Below, piece after piece: positions 1 to 4,426 of a stretch of DNA of 10,418 bases. The DNA is taken from the NCBI GenBank assembly GCA_016209865.1, contig JACQVL010000139.1, positions 1-10,418 of the forward strand, read 5' to 3'. Below the pieces are notes generated by a model. It made no database searches, was not told the DNA's origin, and saw only the letters and a list, made by a program, of their open reading frames with translations. Made by a program: the position numbers and the translations under genes. The DNA is from Candidatus Latescibacterota bacterium. Its GTDB lineage: Bacteria; JAAXHH01; JACQVL01. Numbering within the stretch: position 1 is the first letter of the stretch; the number at the start of each line of letters is the position of its first letter.

Positions 1-426
1 ACCCTGGCGACGGGCGAGGCCTCCCCCGTCCTGAGTGACCGGTTTGCCGCCCTGCGAACGTGTCTGGATGCCGCCATCAGCATCATGCGGCCCGGGGTCA
101 AGGCGTCGGCCGTTCAGGCTCCGATGCAGGCGACGCTCAAGGCGTACGGCCTCACCGGCTCGTTCCCGCACGGGCATGGGGTGGGACTGGAAGTCCGCGA
201 CTACCCCATCATCGTCCCGGATAACGGGCTGCGCATCCGGGATGACTGCATCGATGTGCCGTCCGACCTGACGCTCGAAGCGGACATGGTGATCAACCTG
301 GAAGCCCCGCTGTTCATGCCGGGCGTCGGGTCGCTCCACATCGAGCAGTCGTTCGTCATCACGTCGAACGGCTGCCGGCCGCTCGTTTCGCAAGACCGGG
401 GAAGGATAGTGACAAGTGACGAGTGA
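1..426 (+). CDS. M24 family metallopeptidase (Xaa-Pro aminopeptidase/dipeptidase type), 3' part
   Basis: This is the C-terminal 141 residues of a pita-bread-fold M24 peptidase; the frame is open from base 1, so the start lies outside the window. Family members use two metal ions to cleave X-Pro bonds or related substrates in the cytoplasm. The sequence shows the metal-binding signature HGHGVGLEVRD at about residues 57-67 of the visible part, then MVINLEAP (Glu ligand) and HIEQSFVIT (second Glu ligand). The two Asp ligands and the N-terminal domain would lie upstream. The last codons (VTSDE and the TGA stop) are encoded by tandem AGTGACR heptamers, so the C-terminal tail probably comes from the repeat and is not conserved protein. 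The next gene begins within about 12 bases. M24 proteins include creatinase and methionine aminopeptidase relatives, so the exact substrate is open; family assignment is firm. Confidence 0.88.
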   Translation, partial: TLATGEASPVLSDRFAALRTCLDAAISIMRPGVKASAVQAPMQATLKAYGLTGSFPHGHGVGLEVRDYPIIVPDNGLRIRDDCIDVPSDLTLEADMVINLEAPLFMPGVGSLHIEQSFVITSNGCRPLVSQDRGRIVTSDE

Positions 427-435
427 CGAGTGACG
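408..435 (+). repeat. Tandem heptamer array AGTGACR x4
   Basis: Four contiguous 7-base units follow one another in phase: AGTGACA, then AGTGACG three times. The array covers the last codons and TGA stop (424-426) of the M24 gene and reaches to within 4 bases of the ATG (439) of the transporter gene. The same unit recurs at 2406-2440, and an isolated match (GTGACGAGTGA) lies over the stop of the gene ending at 9063. Function is unknown. Confidence 0.85.
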
Positions 436-438
436 AGA

Positions 439-1347
439 ATGGATGTTTCATTCCGCAATCGACCTTACCAGTCCCATCCTGCGCTCTCCGGCCTGCGCGC
501 GACGATGATGGGTATCGTGGTGAACACGCTCTTGGCCGGCACGAAGGCCATCGCGGGAATCCTCGGCCATTCCCACGCCCTGATCGCGGACGCCATCGAG
601 TCCACGGCGGACATCATCGGCTCGCTCATCGTGCTCAGCGGCCTCAAGATCGCGGCACTCCCGCCCGACGTGGATCACCCGTACGGGCATGGCAAGGCTG
701 AACCGCTCACCGCGCTCGTCGTCGCCCTCACCCTCGGCGTGGCCGCCGTGAGCATCGCCATCCAGAGCATCCGAGGAATCCTCGTCCCCCATCAGGCTCC
801 CGCGCCGTTTACCCTCGTCGTCCTGGTCGTCGTGGTGGCGATCAAAGAGGGGCTGTTCCGTGTCGTCTCCCGTGTGAGCGAGTCGATCGCGAGCACCGCC
901 CTCAAGACAGACGCCTGGCATCATCGGAGTGACGCGATCACGTCGGCCGCGGCGTTCCTGGGGATCTCCATCGCTCTCATCGGCGGGCGGGGGTACGAGA
1001 GCGCGGACGACTGGGCGGCGCTGTTCGCGTCGTTCATCATCGCCTATAATGCCTACCGGCTGCTCCGTCCGGCGGTCTCGGAGGTGATGGATGCCGCTCC
1101 GCCAGCGAGTGTCGAGATGTCCGTCCGGAGCGTGGCCAGCGCGGTTGATGAGGTGACCGGGCTGGAGAAATGCCTGATCCGCAAAGTCGGGGTGGAGTAC
1201 TATGTTGACCTGCACGTGCTCGTGGACGGGAATATCTCCGTCCGTCACGGCCATGAGGTGGCCCACCGGGTGAAGGACGCCATCCGCGCCGCGCACCCGC
1301 AGGTGACTGATGTGATGGTGCATGTTGAGCCAGCAGAGGCGGGATGA
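439..1347 (+). CDS. Cation diffusion facilitator (CDF) family divalent metal transporter
   Basis: This is a 302-residue inner-membrane transporter of the CDF family, which exports Zn2+, Fe2+, Mn2+ or similar ions in exchange for protons. Hydrophobic segments fall at about residues 20-42, 45-70, 91-115, 124-143, 166-184 and 190-208, followed by a soluble C-terminal domain (about 215-302) typical of CDF dimers. Transport-site motifs are visible: DAIESTAD in TM2 (E54 and D58) and WHHRSD in TM5 (H161 and D165). The loop motif DxxHPYGHGKAE at about 77-88 is strongly conserved in the family. E54 sits where Asp or His is usual, which may affect ion choice. The ATG at 439 was chosen; a GTG at 430, inside the heptamer repeat, would add three residues. 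Neither has a good Shine-Dalgarno sequence. The metal cannot be named from sequence. Confidence 0.92.
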   Translation: MDVSFRNRPYQSHPALSGLRATMMGIVVNTLLAGTKAIAGILGHSHALIADAIESTADIIGSLIVLSGLKIAALPPDVDHPYGHGKAEPLTALVVALTLGVAAVSIAIQSIRGILVPHQAPAPFTLVVLVVVVAIKEGLFRVVSRVSESIASTALKTDAWHHRSDAITSAAAFLGISIALIGGRGYESADDWAALFASFIIAYNAYRLLRPAVSEVMDAAPPASVEMSVRSVASAVDEVTGLEKCLIRKVGVEYYVDLHVLVDGNISVRHGHEVAHRVKDAIRAAHPQVTDVMVHVEPAEAG

Positions 1348-1357
1348 TCCAGCGAAG

Positions 1358-1362
1358 AGGAG
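1358..1362 (+). promoter_or_regulatory. Ribosome binding site deciding the MDR gene start
   Basis: AGGAG lies 4 bases before the ATG at 1367. It supports that start over the in-frame ATG at 1322, which would overlap the transporter gene and add 15 residues lacking family similarity. Confidence 0.7.
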
Positions 1363-1366
1363 AGCC

Positions 1367-2386
1367 ATGAAAACACAACAACTGATCGTCGTCGAGCCGG
1401 GACGGATCGAGCTGCAGGAGCACGACCTGGATGAAACGCTGAAACCGAACGAGGCACTCGTGCGGGGGGAATACTCCGTCGTCAGCGCGGGCACGGAAGG
1501 GGCCGGGTTCACTGGACTGGAGAAGGAGGCGCCGTTCTTCGGGGATCGGGTGCAGTACCCCAGACGAACCGGCTACGGCCATTTGGGTGAGGTGCTCGCC
1601 GTCGGGTCGGACGTGACGATGTGCCAGGCCGGGGATCGGGTGTTGAGCTTCTCAAACCACGCCTCGGTCGTGAAAGCGGATGCCGTGCGGATGGCGCTGC
1701 CCATCCCGAAGGACACGGACGGGAAACGCCTCGTCTTCGCCCGGATGGCCGGGGTGAGCATCAGCGCGGTCCGGTCGTCGACCGTCCAGCCGGGGGACAC
1801 GGTGCTGGTCATCGGCATGGGGCTGGTCGGGAATTTCGCGGCGCAGTTCTTCCAGATGGCCGGCGCGGACGTGATGGCGACTGACCTGTCGGAGTTCCGG
1901 CTGCAGAAAGCGCGAGCGTGCGGGATCGGGCGAACCGTGAACGCGGGGACGGCCGACCTCCAGGCGGCGGTGATGGACTGGACGGCGGGCAAGGGGGCGC
2001 ACGTCGTGGTGGAAGCCATCGGGAACAGCCAGGTGATCAATGAAGCGGTGATGCTCGCGCGCCAGTACGGCGAAGTCATCCTGCTGGGCAGTCCCCGTGC
2101 GCGCGTGACGTTGGACGTGACGCCCATGCTGCTCCGTATCCATCTCTACGCCATCCGGATGATCGGCTCCTTAGAGTGGCGCTGGCCGATGCATGAGACG
2201 GATCGGGTCAGGTCTCTCATCGACAACTACCGGCAGATCGTCAGATGGATCGCGGACGGCCGGATCATCGTCGAGCCGTTGTTGACCCACCTGGCCTCGC
2301 CAGCCGACTGCCAGGCGATCTATGATGGACTGACGCAGAACCGGGAGGAGTACCTGGGGGCGGTGTTTGATTGGGGGAGGGTGTAG
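1367..2386 (+). CDS. Medium-chain dehydrogenase/reductase (zinc-type alcohol dehydrogenase superfamily) without the zinc ligands
   Basis: This 339-residue protein has the MDR layout: an N-terminal GroES-like domain (about 1-120), a Rossmann domain (about 140-275) and a C-terminal return to the catalytic fold. The nucleotide loop is V-I-G-M-G-L-V-G at 148-155 (GxGxxG), and D173 at the end of the second strand favours NAD+ over NADP+. Where zinc enzymes have CGTD, this protein has SAGTE (40-44). Where they have GHE, it has GYG (69-71). The four-Cys structural zinc lobe is also absent. The sequence therefore predicts a zinc-independent oxidoreductase, akin to the 'SAGTE'-type dehydrogenases often found near sugar-processing genes. 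The gene starts 19 bases after the transporter gene with a good ribosome site, so co-transcription is likely. Substrate unknown; a polyol, sugar or sugar-derived alcohol is plausible by context only. Confidence 0.88.
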   Translation: MKTQQLIVVEPGRIELQEHDLDETLKPNEALVRGEYSVVSAGTEGAGFTGLEKEAPFFGDRVQYPRRTGYGHLGEVLAVGSDVTMCQAGDRVLSFSNHASVVKADAVRMALPIPKDTDGKRLVFARMAGVSISAVRSSTVQPGDTVLVIGMGLVGNFAAQFFQMAGADVMATDLSEFRLQKARACGIGRTVNAGTADLQAAVMDWTAGKGAHVVVEAIGNSQVINEAVMLARQYGEVILLGSPRARVTLDVTPMLLRIHLYAIRMIGSLEWRWPMHETDRVRSLIDNYRQIVRWIADGRIIVEPLLTHLASPADCQAIYDGLTQNREEYLGAVFDWGRV

Positions 2387-2405
2387 GAGCGGGGACGGTA
2401 AAAAT

Positions 2406-2440
2406 AGTGACGAGTGACAAGTGACGAGTGACAAGTGACG
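2406..2440 (+). repeat. Tandem heptamer array AGTGACR x5
   Basis: Five contiguous in-phase units alternate AGTGACG and AGTGACA. They begin 19 bases after the MDR stop codon. The unit matches the array at 408-435, and the leading context (GGGGA.GG followed by ATAGTGAC) is also similar at the two sites, so the copied segment may be slightly longer than the heptamers. Confidence 0.87.
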
Positions 2441-2461
2441 AGAAAAATCCATCTTGGTTTT

Positions 2462-2489
2462 CACCGACCACCGATCACCGACCACCGAT
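2462..2489 (+). repeat. Tandem heptamer array CACCGAY x4
   Basis: Four contiguous units alternate CACCGAC and CACCGAT. They lie 21 bases after the AGTGACR array and just before the ribosome binding site of the CBM9-like gene. The unit sequence differs from its neighbour but the 7-base period is the same. Together the two arrays fill most of the 121-base gap between genes; no promoter is obvious there. Confidence 0.85.
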
Positions 2490-2493
2490 TGAG

Positions 2494-2500
2494 AAAGGAG
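2494..2500 (+). promoter_or_regulatory. Ribosome binding site supporting the GTG start at 2508
   Basis: AAAGGAG lies 7 bases upstream of GTG 2508. No in-frame ATG lies close to it, so the site decides the non-ATG start. Confidence 0.75.
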
Positions 2501-2507
2501 CCGCATC

Positions 2508-3326
2508 GTGCAGAAATTGTCCGAGGAACACCTGGAACGCATCAAGAAAGAGCCGCCGGACGACGTGGTGAAGATCCTGCGCGCCATCGAGACGATCACA
2601 CCGAAGCAGTACGTGTGCTACCGCGCGTGCGGGCCAATCACGATCGACGGTCGTTTAGATGAGCCGTCGTGGAAGAAAGCGCCGTGGACCGACCTGTTCG
2701 TCCACATCGATGACCCGAACAAGATCCCCTACCTGGCCACGCGGGCGAAGATGCTCTGGGACGACCAGTATTTCTACGTGGCCGCTGACCTGGAAGACCC
2801 CGACTGCTGGGGCGTCCTCACCCAGCGGGACGTGCCGGTGCCCGACCCGGACTTCGAGGTCTTCATCGACCCCGACGGGGACGCGCTCAACTACATGGAG
2901 ATGGAGATCAACGTCCTGAACGCGGTCTGGGACCTGTTGCTCGAGCATCCCTACCACCGCTGGACGCCGCCGCCCGGCTGGAACCCCACCGCCTGGGTCT
3001 GGAAAGGTATCAAGTCAGCGACGCAGGTGGACGGGACGCTGAACGCGCCGTGGATCGTGGATCAGGGATGGACGGTCGAGATCGCGTTCGACTGGGAGAG
3101 CATGGCCCCACAGTGCATCGGGATCAGTTGCCCGCCGAAGGACGGGGATCAGTGGCGGGTCAACATGTCGCGGGTACAGCGCAATCGAGAAGGGACGCTG
3201 ACCGACTGCGACTGGGTCTGGTCGTGTCAGGGCATCTACAACATGCACGTCCCCGAGATGTACGGCTGCGTCCAGTTCTCGGAGAAGATCGTGGGCACCG
3301 GCACTGATGAATTTATAGAACGGTAG
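2508..3326 (+). CDS. CBM9-like (DOMON-fold) carbohydrate-binding protein, no signal peptide
   Basis: The 272-residue product resembles family 9 carbohydrate-binding modules that form whole proteins. After an N-terminal lead of about 45 residues come the usual elements: ITIDGRLDEPSWKKAPW (about 45-61), ATRAKMLWDDQYFYVAADLED (the strand pair with DD and Y/V/A pattern), DFEVFIDPDGD followed by YMEMEINVLNAVWDLLL, the WTVEIAFDW strand and a C-terminal MHVPEMYGCVQFS. Such modules bind sugar ends in a tryptophan-lined cleft, and this protein is very rich in Trp. There is no signal peptide or membrane segment, so it is predicted to be cytoplasmic, which is unusual for a binding module; the start is GTG with a good ribosome site. 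Catalytic activity is not evident. It may bind or chaperone a sugar or glycan used by the neighbouring enzymes, but that is inference. Confidence 0.82.
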   Translation: MQKLSEEHLERIKKEPPDDVVKILRAIETITPKQYVCYRACGPITIDGRLDEPSWKKAPWTDLFVHIDDPNKIPYLATRAKMLWDDQYFYVAADLEDPDCWGVLTQRDVPVPDPDFEVFIDPDGDALNYMEMEINVLNAVWDLLLEHPYHRWTPPPGWNPTAWVWKGIKSATQVDGTLNAPWIVDQGWTVEIAFDWESMAPQCIGISCPPKDGDQWRVNMSRVQRNREGTLTDCDWVWSCQGIYNMHVPEMYGCVQFSEKIVGTGTDEFIER

Positions 3327-3347
3327 GGGCGCCCCGTCGGGTCGCCC
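3327..3347 (+). other. GC-rich hairpin in the 5' leader of the Ldh2-like gene
   Basis: GGGCG at 3327-3331 pairs with CGCCC at 3343-3347, and CCC at 3333-3335 pairs with GGG at 3339-3341, around a GTC loop with one C-T mismatch. The stem begins at the base after the CBM9-like stop codon and ends 5 bases before the AGGAGG ribosome site (3353-3358) of the next gene. No T-tract follows, so it is not a standard intrinsic terminator. It could be an mRNA-stabilising stem, a processing site or a copy of a dispersed palindromic repeat. Confidence 0.6.
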
Positions 3348-3363
3348 TCAACAGGAGGCCCTC

Positions 3364-4344
3364 ATGAACGTTCCGCCTGCCGAGGCAATCCGCGTTCCCG
3401 TTGACCAGCTCCGCGTCCTCAGCGTCGCCCTCTTTCTCAAGGCCGGCGTCTCCGACGGAGATGCCCGCCTGATCACCGACCTGCTCATCGATACCGACCT
3501 GCGTGGGGTGCTGAGTCACGGGACTCGCACGATCGGCAACTACGTTCGCGCCTTCTTAGAGGGCCGTCTGAACCCAACGCCTCACGTCAGCGTCGTCCGG
3601 GACGAACCCACCACGGCAGTCGTGGACGGGGACGGCGGGCTGGGCCATCCCGCCGCGACGCGGGCGACCGAGTTCGCGATCGCGAAAGCTAAGACGATCG
3701 GGGTGGGAGCCGTGATCGCCCGCAACCACGGCCACTTCGGCAGCGCGGGGAAATACACCCGTATGGCGATCCGCCAGGACTGCGCCGGGTTTTGCGTCTC
3801 CGGCCATACGATGGAAGGATTTCCGAAAGACGGCAGTTACTGGAACCCCTTCGGCAACCCGCCGATGAGTTTCGCGTTTCCCGCTGGCACGGAGGCCCCG
3901 ATGATCCTGGATATGGGGACTTCGTGGTTCGACGACAAAGATTTTGCGTCGTTCTTCGCGCAGACTCCAGCCGCCTTCTTCAAGAGCATCGGCCTGGTCG
4001 CGGTCGCCAACCTGATGGCCGGGATGATGGCGGGGATGATGACCTCTGAGTTTCGTGCAGAAAACCGGCGGTATGAGTCGGCCATGTTCGGGACGTTCAT
4101 CTGTGTGCTGGATATCGGACGGTTTGTGCCCGTCGAGGCGTTTAAGGCCGAGGTCGACCGGATGATGCGGGAGGTTCATACCCTCCCCTCGTTTCCGGGG
4201 TACAGCCGGTATGACCTCCCGGGCGGGCTGGAGTGGGACCGCGAACATGCGTGGATCACCGAGGGCATCCCGTTAGGCCGCGATCATCAGCGCGAGCTGG
4301 AGGAGATCGCAGATCAGGTGAGCGTGCCCGTGCCGTGGCGGTAA
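3364..4344 (+). CDS. Malate/L-lactate dehydrogenase (Ldh2) family oxidoreductase, divergent
   Basis: This 326-residue protein belongs to the Ldh2 fold, whose members use NAD(P)H to interconvert 2-hydroxy acids and 2-oxo acids (malate, ureidoglycolate, 2,3-diketo-L-gulonate and others). Family landmarks are DTDLRGVLSHGTRTIGNY (H52), VDGDGGLGHPAA, the catalytic segment RNHGHFGSAGKYTRMA (H124 matches the catalytic His of NHFG), NPFGNPPMSFAFPAG and DMGTS (183-187, usually DMATS). After DMGTS the family normally has a long segment ending in GGHKGYGL; here it is much shorter and reads PAAFFKSIGLV (202-212), keeping only the Lys and Gly. The C-terminal part (FVPVEAFKAEVDRMM, then LPGG.EWD) is typical again. 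Start ATG 3364 has AGGAGG 5 bases upstream. Substrate unknown; a sugar-acid or hydroxy acid from the nearby pathway is plausible. Confidence 0.88.
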   Translation: MNVPPAEAIRVPVDQLRVLSVALFLKAGVSDGDARLITDLLIDTDLRGVLSHGTRTIGNYVRAFLEGRLNPTPHVSVVRDEPTTAVVDGDGGLGHPAATRATEFAIAKAKTIGVGAVIARNHGHFGSAGKYTRMAIRQDCAGFCVSGHTMEGFPKDGSYWNPFGNPPMSFAFPAGTEAPMILDMGTSWFDDKDFASFFAQTPAAFFKSIGLVAVANLMAGMMAGMMTSEFRAENRRYESAMFGTFICVLDIGRFVPVEAFKAEVDRMMREVHTLPSFPGYSRYDLPGGLEWDREHAWITEGIPLGRDHQRELEEIADQVSVPVPWR

Positions 4345-4354
4345 TGGAGTCATC

Positions 4355-4420
4355 ATGCATCGACTGTTCGAGGGGAGGAACGGTGCGGTCTCTACAGAAA
4401 CACTGGCAGAGGAGGGCTAA
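4355..4420 (+). CDS. Possible small ORF (21 residues) before the rhamnosidase gene
   Basis: An ATG at 4355 with GGAG 5 bases upstream opens a 21-codon frame (MHRLFEGRNG...TLAEEG) that stops with TAA at 4418-4420, 6 bases before the rhamnosidase ATG; the AGGAGG of the rhamnosidase lies inside its last codons. It could be a short coupled leader, a gene remnant, or chance. I recognise no family. A second short frame begins at ATG 4344, overlapping the Ldh2-like stop, and runs into the rhamnosidase gene; it is even less convincing. Confidence 0.2.
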   Translation: MHRLFEGRNGAVSTETLAEEG

Positions 4421-4426
4421 TCCGTC

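Noticed and set aside
1322-1366. Upstream ATG at 1322 as the MDR start
   Set aside because: It overlaps the end of the transporter gene, lacks a ribosome site, and adds residues not fitting the family N-terminus; ATG 1367 has AGGAG upstream.
448-1512. Long open frame on the minus strand opposite the transporter gene
   Set aside because: It is rich in His, Arg, Asp and Gly with no recognisable domain, as expected for an antisense frame of a GC-rich gene; the + strand frame shows clear CDF motifs.
408-2489. Heptamer arrays as a CRISPR array or origin iterons
   Set aside because: The units are contiguous with no spacers and too short for CRISPR repeats; no replication gene, DnaA-box cluster or partition gene is nearby to support an origin.
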